Assembly: GCA_003415625.1 (NCBI GenBank)
Contig: PYIU01000002.1
Coordinates: 3,100,001-3,164,000, forward strand
Source of the DNA: Aquanectria penicillioides
Lineage: Eukaryota > Ascomycota > Sordariomycetes > Hypocreales > Nectriaceae
DNA: 64,000 nucleotides
Reading direction: 5' to 3'
This document shows positions 21,116 through 30,209 of the stretch, piece by piece. Both the position numbers and the translations under genes were made by a program. Numbering within the stretch: the first letter of the stretch is position 1; each line of letters starts with the position of its first letter. The notes beneath the pieces were generated by a model. It was not told the DNA's origin. It saw nothing but the letters and a program-made list of their open reading frames with translations, and did no database searches.

Positions 21116-22478
21116 ATGAAATATTCAGCGTTGCTCTTGCTCTCTATTCTTTTCTCCATCCAAATCCTACGGTCAACAGCTGGACACCCGAGTGAGTGGT
21201 TGACGTCCCTCAGACTATGATCGATCTTTCAGAAGCTTACAATTGCCCAACTTGTCAGACATTCCTCATGTTAGAATCGATGGTTCAAAGATACCGGCAA
21301 TCCGCGGGCGCTTGCAACATGACCGATCATCCAGGGCAAGCATAAAAGGCATAAAAGGTCCCACTAACACGACTCGATTAAACGCCAATCCGTGGGACGG
21401 CAAGAAGTTATTCCCAAACCCCCAGTGGTCCCTGAAGCTCGAATCAGTACATGCAGCATTCACCCAGGTTGGCGATGGGGAGAGCGCAGCAAAAGTCAGG
21501 GTCCTTCAGAAAACAGGCACCTTCGTCTGGATCTCGTCTATGGGGAATGTCCCGGATATCGATTCAGCAATCACCAGCGCTCGCGCTCTGCAAAAATCTA
21601 CAGGCGTCCAACAAATGGTTGGCCTAGTCCTATACGATATCCCTGGTAGAGATTGGGACGGCAAAATGAGCGCCGGGGAAATCCAACCAACCGACGCAGG
21701 ATTCAACGTCTACAAAACCAACTTTATCAAGCCCTTTGCGGACAAAGTCAGCGCTGCCAAGGACCTGACTTTTGCCATCATCGTGGAGCCAGATGCTATC
21801 GGAAATCTTGTCACCAATACCGATGCCCAATTTCGCAACCAAGTTGCTTCATTTTACGAAAAGGGGGTCGCATATGCGATCCAAGCGCTACAGTTCCCCA
21901 ACGTCAATCTATACGTTGACGTGGCCAACGGCGGTTGGCTAGGTTGGGACAGCACTCTTCAGCCAAGTAATCATCCTCCCATAGCCCCTCTAAGCAGTTT
22001 GTTAACAAAGTCTACAGCCGCCGACATGGTAGCCAAGATTCTCAAGATGGCCCGGCAGCAATCATCAAACAGTACCAGCATTCGTGGTCTAGTGACCAAC
22101 GTGTCCAACTTCAACCAGCTCATCTCCAACCCTCGAGAAGACTTCACCCACGGGTCCAAGTCCTGGGATGAATCACATTACATTGCTGCGCTCGTTCCCC
22201 ATCTGCAACGAGCGGGAGTCCCTCAACGTTTCATCGTCGACCAAGGTCGAGTTGCTCTCCCAGGCGCCAGAAAGGCTTGGACTGACTGGGCAAATGTCTC
22301 CCCTGCCGCATTTGGGATGGTCCCTGGTTCAATAGTGAACAATAGCCACATCGATAGCATTGTGTGGGTCAAGCCCGCGGGTGAGAGTGATGGCCCAGCG
22401 GGGTATCCTGGGGCCCCCCAGGCTGGAGCTTGGTTTCCTCAATATGTTCAGATGATGGTTAAAAATAGCAAGTTATGA
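21116..22478 (+). CDS. Secreted glycoside hydrolase family 6 enzyme (cysteine-free Cel6 type)
   Basis: Exons 21116-21191 and 21259-22478 encode 431 residues. Exon 1 supplies a signal peptide (MKYSALLLLSILFSIQILRS). The 67-nt intron has a GTGAGT donor and TTGTCAG end and keeps the frame. There is no cellulose-binding module. GH6 enzymes cleave beta-1,4-glucan with inversion, as cellobiohydrolases or endoglucanases. Family blocks are all present: LVLYDIPGRDWDG (Asp after Arg), IIVEPDAIGNLVTN (the catalytic-acid Asp in EPD), YVDVANGGWLGW, TNVSNFNQL, a DESHYIAALVPHL block, FIVDQGR, and WVKPAGESDG near the C-terminus with APQAGAWFPQY. The predicted protein has no cysteine, whereas classical fungal Cel6A has two disulfides in this domain. 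The region around 21300-21360 (Ser/Lys/Arg-rich) is a short linker-like N-terminal extension. Whether it acts exo or endo cannot be told from the loops by eye. Confidence 0.9.
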
Positions 22479-24844
22479 TGTACGGTTTCATAACGTTCTC
22501 AGGGGGGTTACCATTTTCAGGGTTGCATTTGTTTACATCACTACTCCCCTTCATCTTTAAGACAGCAGTCGGCTGCTGCTTCTTAAAATTGATGATTCGC
22601 GACACCCCCTTCTCTCAATCATGCCATCTCAATATACCATGGGGTAACCATTCTTGATTATATGCGGATGGGTACACATCGCCTTTGATGCTCACCTCAA
22701 TTCGCTACATAGAGCCATTATCTCACCACGCACGCACTAGTCTAGTATCTAAGAGGAAATTCTCATCTCACTAAAGCGTATAGCCTTATTGAAAGAAATA
22801 AGCATCTCATTCTTGGCGGATATCAGGGCGCTAGTTACGGACAAAGCAGAGAGCTACAGATCCTGCAAGGCTAGACGTGAGAAAAATGCACAGGGCCCAG
22901 TCGAATGCGACAGATCAAACTTGAGCACGATCATCATTGATATTATTGCACCGGACAACTCCAAGGGATATCTCCTGAGCTAATCAATTGTGATGGCATC
23001 AAATCATGTTTCCCCCTTTCAAAAACACACAAATGAGGTCTATCTAGTATAGGATGTCTTCTTCCACACGCCTAGAGGCTGAGATACACACGTCAGTGCG
23101 AACCACGAGTCTTAATCTCAAGCTCCGGGTCTATTCCAGAGTCCAGTACAGATTCTGAACATCGAAAGCCCGCACGTTTAGGGGTCCAGTCAGTATAAGG
23201 CCTCTCAATTATTTTTCTACTCGTGGACCCAGTTATATAGTTGAGTAGGTCGACAAGTCGGGCCGCCGGCGACGAATCTTGGGAGCCAGGGCTATCAACC
23301 ACTGCACCAATGTCTTTGAGGGGAAATTGGCTGTATCGAATCACATTTGGGGCTGTGGAAGAGTCGGTATCGGATTCTGGGAATCGTTTCGGAACGACAT
23401 ATATTATGCGAATGGCCAGATCTAAATGCTCACTTCGGAGCCATGCAAGACTCTAGACAATTAATACTTAAGCCATCAATACCGATCGTAAGCAGCTCAA
23501 CCCCAGTAGATGAGGGACCTTTATCTGCGGCCTTCAAAAGGCAGCGGACGTCTTAGATGTAGCCTTCCTTGGAACCTAAATACCACACAGCTAGGAACCC
23601 TAGCTCTTGTGAGTACAACTAACTCATAAGAACCTCGTCTTCAGCTCGAAGTTTGACCTATGCTTTAGCCGGTGCTGTCGCTGTTGAACCATACCTTCGC
23701 GACCGTACGTCGGTGACACGTTGCTCAATCGCACGAATGATACAACGATTCGGGACTATCCAGGTGGATTGATTACAAGATTGCACCGAACTGCTTTACC
23801 GAAGAGAATGCACCATAGGAGCCCGTCTTTGTTTGGAATCGTGCGGTCTTCGTTCTGGACATTTCGAGTGGTACCAGCAAGATGGCGAAACAACAAGGTC
23901 CATGCCCCATTTTTTGTCCAGACGGCAGGGTATAGTGCATTAAGAACTTTGATGGAGAGCTGTTGAAATAGGTTGATCAGACTCTCATCTGTTGGGATTC
24001 CAGACAGCTGGATAGCCTCTCGATCCGGGTTGAGGTCGATGAGTAAAAGATCTATTCTCGAATAACAAGAACCCGACAATTCTTCAGAAGGAGTTGTACG
24101 AGTGAAGGGCACCGAGGCACATTCCTATTCTACTCGGGTTGCCCCGACCACTCGGCGGTCAGGGTCGGTCCCAATTGGGACTGTAGATGATACGCCGATT
24201 GCCTCAGGTGAGTCCCCGATCGTCAATGGTGTCACTGGGGAGACTGAAATTTCACGAAAAGGCCTTTTGCGAGTCGTTCTGAACGACAGGGCGACTATAG
24301 GCTGGGCGCCTTCATGGACAAGCCTCGATGAAATTAGAGGTTCAATGCCAGTTAGCCAAGCAGGACATACGATTATAAGGCACGGGACCAAGGTGACCGC
24401 ACTATTTATGAACTGTCTGCAGAAATACCGCATACCCGAGCGGATAGATATCAATCGTTCCAAAACCTCCAGGTCATCTTCCTCCGGATCAAAGAGCTCA
24501 AGACAGATGAGCGTCGCTTTCCCCATGATCCAGGCGAAAGGCGACAATTGCTGTCGTGTATTGTAACAAACTTGAGGGACAAGTTGAAGGCAGAGAAAAA
24601 GAAGCAAATTAGAATACTCGGACAGTGATATTGCAAGTCCTGTGGGCTAGTAACACAAAATAGAGCAAGAGCAGCCGCCTGTTATGGGAGGCGTGTTGTT
24701 TGCCTTGGTGTCGTGCCCCACCCCCCACTTGGTCACTCAGATACTCCAACACCCCCAACCCCACCACCCACCCACAACATGCACCACGCCAGGACAACCC
24801 AGGTTTAAGAGGTGAGGTTAATGCAGGCACCTCTAACGCTTGAA
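22479..24844. other. Long stretch without a firm gene; possible decayed frame
   Basis: On the minus strand, 24607 to 23756 is one reading frame of 284 codons interrupted by a single TAG near 24124. It contains AWIMGKATLICLELFDPEE and IDLLLIDLNPDREAIQLSG. This could be a decayed gene or chance, because the opposite strand is also open over much of it. No homology was recognised. Elsewhere the stretch holds nothing I can support. Confidence 0.25.
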
Positions 24845-25022
24845 AGCAATTTGGCGCAGTGGAAGCGCGGTACGTTCTTTCATCCACACGCATATTCTGG
24901 ACATTCAACTAACTTTGCTCAGCCGGGCTCATAACCCGGAGGGTACGTCTCATGTTCGATCCCCGAACACAGCAGAATCTAACAATATGAAATAGTCGCA
25001 CGATCGAAACGTGCAATTGCTA
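24845..25022 (+). tRNA. tRNA-iMet(CAT): Initiator tRNA-Met (CAT), copy 1, interrupted by two GT-AG introns
   Basis: Exons: 24845-24869 (25 nt), 24923-24942 (20 nt) and 24996-25022 (27 nt). Joined, they form a perfect 72-nt cloverleaf: acceptor AGCAATT with AATTGCT, D stem GCGC/GCGC, anticodon stem CCGGG/CCCGG with loop CTCATAA, variable AGGTC, T stem GCACG/CGTGC with loop ATCGAAA, and discriminator A. Initiator marks seen are the A1-T72 pair, three G-C pairs beside the anticodon loop, and A54 plus A60 in the T loop. Intron 1 (24870-24922, 53 nt) lies between tRNA positions 26 and 27: donor GTACGT, CAACTAAC branch, end GCTCAG. Intron 2 (24943-24995, 53 nt) lies between positions 46 and 47: donor GTACGT, ATCTAAC branch, end AATAG. 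The A box TGGCGCAGTGG is intact at 24852-24862. The introns are not at the canonical 37/38 site. Confidence 0.93.
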
Positions 25023-25025
25023 CTC

Positions 25026-25034
25026 TTTTTTTTT
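25026..25034 (+). terminator. Pol III-type T run after initiator tRNA copy 1
   Basis: Nine T residues begin four bases after the last tRNA base. This is the normal position and form of a Pol III terminator, and argues that the whole split gene is a Pol III transcript. Confidence 0.8.
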
Positions 25035-25443
25035 GGTCATAGAGGACCTCTCCCTCTCTCTCTCTCTTTTTTTTTTTTTACGTGGGGTGTATCAGCGAAG
25101 GAATCCGTGGGGGTTGGAAAAGAAGAGGTAGAAACCGCTTGTGTGTGGTACAAATGAAGATGAGCCTCAGACAGAAACTGACATCAATGGCGTGTACATG
25201 CTCTGCCAGCCAAAGCCCTTTTGTTTTGTTTTTTACAATATCCTCTTGATGGAAACTCGCATTCCCATTCCACCGCTCCTAGTTAAGCTAGATTAATTAA
25301 ATTCTACAGAAATGTGTGCTGGGGGAGGTTTGACAAGAAATCGCGAATCTACAACCCCACTCTGCCCCGCCACACAGCAAACGGCACCACCCCAGCCGAA
25401 AAGCTAGATACAAAAATAAGAGAGCGCAAAACAACATCGACAA
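25035..25443. other. Spacer between initiator tRNA copies 1 and 2
   Basis: It contains a TCTC repeat and T12 run near 25050-25079 and a TTTTG repeat near 25220. No gene was seen, and no clear similarity to the spacer after copy 2. Confidence 0.5.
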
Positions 25444-25621
25444 AGCAATTTGGCGCAGTGGAAGCGCGGTATGTCTATATGATATCTTGAGGCACCATGT
25501 TCGATTGCTAACTTACTCCAGCCGGGCTCATAACCCGGAGGGTAAGCCTCATCATCGATTCCTCCTCAGGAAAGTCGACTAACTTGCAATTCAGTCGCAC
25601 GATCGAAACGTGCAATTGCTA
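25444..25621 (+). tRNA. tRNA-iMet(CAT): Initiator tRNA-Met (CAT), copy 2, interrupted by two GT-AG introns
   Basis: Exons: 25444-25468, 25522-25541 and 25595-25621, each identical in sequence to the matching exon of copy 1, giving the same 72-nt initiator tRNA. Intron 1 (25469-25521, 53 nt) has donor GTATGT, branch TTGCTAAC and end CTCCAG. Intron 2 (25542-25594, 53 nt) has donor GTAAGC, branch CGACTAAC and end ATTCAG. The introns sit at the same tRNA positions (26/27 and 46/47) as in copy 1 but have mostly different sequence, apart from splice-like signals and a short CATGTTCGAT or ATCGATTCC-type string. The A box is intact. Copy 2 is in the same orientation as copy 1, about 420 bases downstream. 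Identical exons with diverged introns imply selection or conversion acting on the mature tRNA. Confidence 0.93.
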
Positions 25622-25625
25622 CTCC

Positions 25626-25634
25626 TTTTTTTTT
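25626..25634 (+). terminator. Pol III-type T run after initiator tRNA copy 2
   Basis: Nine T residues begin five bases after the tRNA 3' end, in the same place as in copy 1. Confidence 0.8.
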
Positions 25635-26254
25635 GGGCCTCCTTTCTTTTTTACGCAGTAATTTCCATTATTATGCATAGCATGGTGGATATTTGCACCC
25701 GTATTTCTGCTACATACCAACAGTGCCCAGAACACGAGCATAACGAGGGTAGGACAGAGATGACATCAACTGGATCTCAACTTAAATCATGTCATGAACG
25801 GCACGATTCTATGTTCTGGAAGACCGTTGAAAGAGCTCATGATAAGCGGAAACAATCATGCCCCAAGCTATAAGACGATTGTTCATACATGCATCAGCGC
25901 TAATGAGTTCTTTTGTTTATATTTTTTTTAACAAAGTTGTTCGGATTTCCACGTCTCCCCTGTGGCATCACGACAGCTGACTTGTTACATCTTCTGCCTC
26001 GCTTACCTCGTAAGTTGTGATTAGCATCCATTCGGCGCCTTCTGTTTTCGTAGGTTCGTGATTTTCCTTCGTAGAAAAGGGAAATATGGGTGAGTCACGC
26101 TGAGGGTGAGCATGTGTCATGCAGCCGGAAGGTTCATCATGCGAGACTTGCAGATATATCGAGAGTCTACTGAAGATTACCCAACGGACGGGATTCCTGG
26201 AGAGCCTCAGATTCAATTCATTTTGAAAATAAAATAAAAAAGTTTTAGAAGAAC
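25635..26254. other. Spacer between initiator tRNA copies 2 and 3
   Basis: No protein-like frame or other RNA gene was recognised. An open frame on the minus strand at 25968-26471 runs through tRNA copy 3 and is spurious. Confidence 0.5.
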
Positions 26255-26264
26255 AAAAAAAAAA
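26255..26264 (-). terminator. Pol III-type T run downstream of initiator tRNA copy 3
   Basis: Ten A residues on the plus strand read as T10 on the minus strand, 27 bases beyond the 3' end of copy 3. The distance is longer than in copies 1 and 2 but within the range of fungal tRNA trailers. Confidence 0.6.
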
Positions 26265-26291
26265 GAGAACATCCGAGGATGGATGGTATTT

Positions 26292-26477
26292 TAGCAATTG
26301 CACGTTTCGATCGTGCGACTGTATTATGTGTGAGTTAACACTGATCATCGGATCGGAGTTGAACTGGTGAGGCTTACCCTCCGGGTTATGAGCCCGGCTG
26401 AGGTGAGTTAGCCAAAGATTGTTAACTTGTGATTGACGTGTTTTAGACATACCGCGCTTCCACTGCGCCAAATTGCT
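26292..26477 (-). tRNA. tRNA-iMet(CAT): Initiator tRNA-Met (CAT), copy 3 (inverted), interrupted by two GT-AG introns
   Basis: Minus-strand exons: 26477-26453, 26397-26378 and 26318-26292, identical in sequence to those of copies 1 and 2. Intron 1 (26452-26398, 55 nt) has donor GTATGT, branch TGGCTAAC and end CCTCAG. Intron 2 (26377-26319, 59 nt) has donor GTAAGC, a TGTTAAC branch-like motif and end ATACAG. Their lengths differ from the 53 nt of the other copies, so length is not fixed, but positions and signals are. Orientation is opposite to copies 1 and 2. The anticodon is CAT, and the full set of initiator marks (A1-T72, GGG/CCC in the anticodon stem, A54, A60) is present. Confidence 0.93.
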
Positions 26478-28091
26478 TTCTTGGATGCTGTGTTGGCATC
26501 AAATATTCATTATCAACATGTCCGCTGCCCTAGCCCTGGCGGAGATTGGTCCCCATTATCTGTGGGTCTTGGCTGCGGCTCACGCGATCAACGACGTGCG
26601 ACAGCTGGTGAGTCACAAGATTGAGGTTGGCTTGCCGAATCCCATCAGAGTGGTCTGTGGATCGAGGGATTCCTAGGCTCCGTCTGCATGTTCATTTTTA
26701 AGTGATACGTGCAATTGGCGTCGTCGAATCAAGTTCCTCCATGGTCTGTGTGCTCGACACAGAGCTACCCTGGAGCGATGGGCAATGGAATATCACAATG
26801 CTAAATGAATGGTATTGCTATGCGCACGTTACCTTTTTCGATTGTTCAAATTCGTAGCCCAGTCTTATCTAGTCCTTTATGTTATCCGTATCCATTTGGT
26901 GTTGTGTGGTAGCACAGCTAGCTGATTCCGTGAACTAATTCCACTGTTCATGGTATCTTGATCAAGGCATAGGTTTACAAGCGACGAGTGGACGACCCAG
27001 AGAACCGGAAATCATTGGTAATGAGATATAAAAAGCCCCAGGAGAAAAACATTACAGAAGAAACTTAGAATATTAATATTGGCACAGTCCAAGACAATAT
27101 CTATGCGGCATTCTGTCCAAAGTTGTGAAGCATCTACCGGTACGATAGGCGACCATCACACCCGAACGTTAGAGCGGATGAATGGAGGCTCTGGTGAGCG
27201 ATTGGCCCTAATTTAGCACTGGCCCACAGCGCTCCGCGCCGCCTGCAAGGAATGTCTCTAGTTCCCCACCAAGCGTCGGGGCCTCTAAATGCCGCCACAG
27301 GCGCAACTGGAGTAGAGCGCGTTGGCCACTTTAGAAGGTGGTGTAATTAGATCACGAAGCAGAACCGAGCGAGGTTGGCCAGAGTAGTAGCAAAGGGGGC
27401 CGCGATGCCAGGCCGGCCAGAGACGCAATGGGACCAGCCGTTGTCCATTATCCATTATCCATTGCCCATTGTAATTATCGCACCGTTAATGGCGTGGAGC
27501 TGGAGTCAAGGTCGGCGACATGTCCAATCCTGAGCTTCGTGCTGCGCTTCGTAGAGTGGTTACGTACCAGAGGCCGCAGTGCAGTGGCCCGCAGTGGGCG
27601 CTGTACCTCGCGAGCCCACTGGAGACGAGACCCCTTGCGCCCCCCCTTACCCCCGCATGTCTGTGCTCGGCCCTCCAATGAGCTCCCCCAACCCCACCAA
27701 GGACTCCCCTCCAGCCACTCGAATTTACGGTGAAGGGAACCAAAAGCCCACCAAACCCAAAACCTGCAGCACAATCGCCTGCTCTTTATTGACCTGCTTG
27801 CATTTTGTCGTGCATATCCTCGCCATACCGCACTTTACGACGGCGAAACCGCCAGCCTCCCCCCTCTCCCTTCATCTCACCCGAGCAATCGCCACGAGAA
27901 GGAGAGAGAAGTCACTCGGACGGGCGACTCTGGCGATTGCGCTGCTCTCATCTCACCAATTGGCCCGACTCCACTCCTGTGGCGAGCCGCAAATCGAGCT
28001 TCTCGCCTCTCCTTCGTTTTCGTCGTCTTACCTCACCCGCAACACTTGAAACTTGACACTCGCAGCTTCGCGATCGCCAAAAACCGCAACC
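26478..28091. other. Intergenic between the tRNA cluster and the next protein gene
   Basis: A 52-codon frame at 26518-26676 begins MSAALALAEIGPHYLWVLAAA and is mildly hydrophobic; it may be a gene fragment. A short tandem repeat (CATTATC and CCATTGCC-type units) lies near 27440-27475. The rest is GC-rich promoter or leader of the next gene. Confidence 0.4.
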
Positions 28092-28896
28092 ATGGGCTTC
28101 CTCGACTCTTTCAACGACGGCGCCTCCATCATATCGGGACGTTCGTCCCATCGCCGCTCTCGTCACAAGAAGCGCCGCTCGCGCTCGCGGTCTCGATCGC
28201 GTTCCAGCTCTCGCAACCGTCGCAGCAGCGGTCGCTCCATTGCCGGCTCCATCTTCGGCGGCGACCGCCACCATGACCGACACAACTCTTCGCGCTCTTC
28301 ATTCTTCGGCCTCGGAGGCAACACCAGCCGCTCCAGCTTTTTCGGCACCAGTAGGTTACCTTCCCTCTATCCCCCACCAGTTTCCCGCTCGCCCACTGTG
28401 GGATTCCCAACCCCCCTCCCAACGTGGCACCACGAACAATGAGACATGAACGCAATGGCTGATTACTGGGGAATGTCTAGGCCGCTCATCCTACTACAAG
28501 CGCTCTCCTCGCCAAGGCTTCATTGAAAAGTCTCTCAAGCAGGTGAAGCGTCTCTTCCGCGACCTCGTCCACTGGGCCAAGCGCCACCCTTGGAAGGTCT
28601 TCTTCCTCGTCATCATGCCCCTCATCACCGGCGGCTTCCTGACAGCCCTGCTGGCCCGCTTCGGCTTGCGCATTCCTCCATTCCTCGAGCGCATGTTGAA
28701 CACGGCTTCCAAGGCCGCTGCCGGCGATTCGATCGGCCTTGTCGGCGATGCTGTTCGCATGGCCTCTGGTGGTCTGAACAGCGGTTCTTCCGTTCGCGTA
28801 GAGCGTGAGGAGCGAAGCTTTGGTTTCGGCAGCAGCAGCGGCGGCGATGATAGCTGGGGAGAGGGATTGGTCGGCATGGCTAAGAAGTTTATGTAA
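28092..28896 (+). CDS. Arg/Ser-rich single-pass membrane protein, conserved, unknown function
   Basis: Exons 28092-28350 and 28481-28896 encode 224 residues. The 130-nt intron has a GTAGGT donor and GTCTAG end, and joins SFFGT to RSSYYKRS in phase. The N-terminus MGFLDSFNDGASIISGR is followed by a strongly basic Arg/Ser region (about residues 20-55). Next come Ser/Phe/Gly repeats (SRSSFFG twice) and a basic amphipathic part (KSLKQVKRLFRDLVHWAKRH). One hydrophobic segment follows (WKVFFLVIMPLITGGFLTAL, about residues 125-145), and the C-terminus is Ser/Gly-rich. I recall this N-terminus as conserved among sordariomycetes without an assigned function. The topology (cytosolic basic N-terminus, one membrane anchor) is inferred. 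Confidence 0.8.
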
Positions 28897-30209
28897 GGGA
28901 CCGAGCCGTTCGTAGACGACACCAGGGGCTAGAGAAGGATGAGTATGGAAACCACAGGCGTTATGGATGGGATCTGTCTAGGCTCTTTTTTTTTTCTTCT
29001 CTCCCACATTAGCCATCACTTCACACACTAGGATCCTTCGAGACATTTTTTTTTGTTACTGCTTCAGATAAACAGGGGAGACCCAATACGGAATTGACGA
29101 TGCTTTATGAATCAAGACGCAAGTTTCCCTGTATGCCCGATCCATTCCCATGAGCAAACGTTCGATTTGATGTTCCTCGTAACGGTCAAGTGGTGACATT
29201 CCGTACAGTTCACCCAAGGATTGAGTGTGCGTGTCATGTGGTTTCATCAGGAAAACCAGAGCCTCTAGGGGCATGCGTGATACCTTTCGATGATCAGCGG
29301 TGTCACTCAGCACCCTAGTATTTTCTAAATGTTCAAACATGTGAGGGAACAGTTCTACTCTTTACTTCCTGGCTAAAACAAAAGGAAATAAAACAATGCA
29401 AATACCTCTAATCTTTCCCTGCAGGTAGATAGTGCTGCTAGAGATGACATTCTGATTGAAGCCTTGTGAGAATCAACGTAGTCAGGTATGAACCGTTTTC
29501 CCCAACCAAGTGACAAGTCATTCTTACATAAATCTATCGAGAAGATATGGCACGGAATAAAGTTGTACACAACGTGGATTTATAGTGAATAGTAATAACT
29601 CTTCCTGAATTTATTTAGATTGCAAGTAACCGAATTCCCATCAGTATGAAACCTGACACCAGGCACCCATGACATGGGTGAGAAGCCTTGTTTCAGTACT
29701 ATGTTCATTAATAGTCTGTATCAACCAACCCAACTATCTACCCTTGCCACTCAAGTACCAGATCTACCCTGACCCTTCTCAAACAGCCACCGACAAGGGC
29801 ATGCCATCCAATTTCCATCCCTATTGTCGCTTGCTGGAGTAGTCAACTTCTCCCTGTCCACGGACCCCGACTCAACCACAGCCGTCAGGCCAGGGAGCCA
29901 GGGCCCGCCTGTACCGAGTACCAAATGCTGATCATGCTATCATTAAAAAACGCTGCGCCCTATCCCTAGAAATAAATACTGGACTTCTCAATCGGCCCGT
30001 GGTGCAATTCTGCTGGCCACGTTTCCTTAAGACTGGAGCACTCGTTCGAACCCGCCAACTTGCAGATGAAGCTATTCGAGGTGCTAGATCTCTTGCGAGC
30101 GCAAATATGAAAAATGTGCTGTACATAATAATATCCATATACAATCGTTAAGACACGGTCTCGAAATGACCGATGCCTCGTGGTGTGCTGTACCTCTCCG
30201 TGGCACGCT
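28897..30209. other. Intergenic with two protein-like minus-strand frames that do not join
   Basis: Minus-strand frames at 29570-29373 (contains KRFIPDYVDSHKASIRMSS) and 29340-29056 (contains SPLDRYEEHQIERLLMGMD) look like pieces of one protein. A GTATTT donor and CATTTAG acceptor lie between them, but the phases do not match, so this may be a broken gene. I cannot name it. The remainder shows nothing. Confidence 0.3.

Noticed and set aside
25968..26471. 167-codon minus-strand open frame
   Set aside because: It reads straight through initiator tRNA copy 3 and its introns; its composition is not protein-like and the tRNA explains the conserved part.
24845..26477. Canonical tRNA-endonuclease (bulge-helix-bulge) introns as the explanation for the split tRNAs
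   Set aside because: Intron sites are at 26/27 and 46/47, and all six introns share GT donor, TAAC motif and AG end, which bulge-helix-bulge introns do not need. No consistent exon-intron pairing was seen by eye, though it was not computed.
26518..26676. 52-codon hydrophobic frame (MSAALALAEIGPHYLW...), faintly like the start of a small membrane enzyme
   Set aside because: Too short, no continuation in phase after a possible donor, and similarity is by impression only.
30001..30060. B-box-like GTTCGAACCC suggesting another tRNA
   Set aside because: Flanking bases do not form a T stem, D arm or acceptor stem on either strand.
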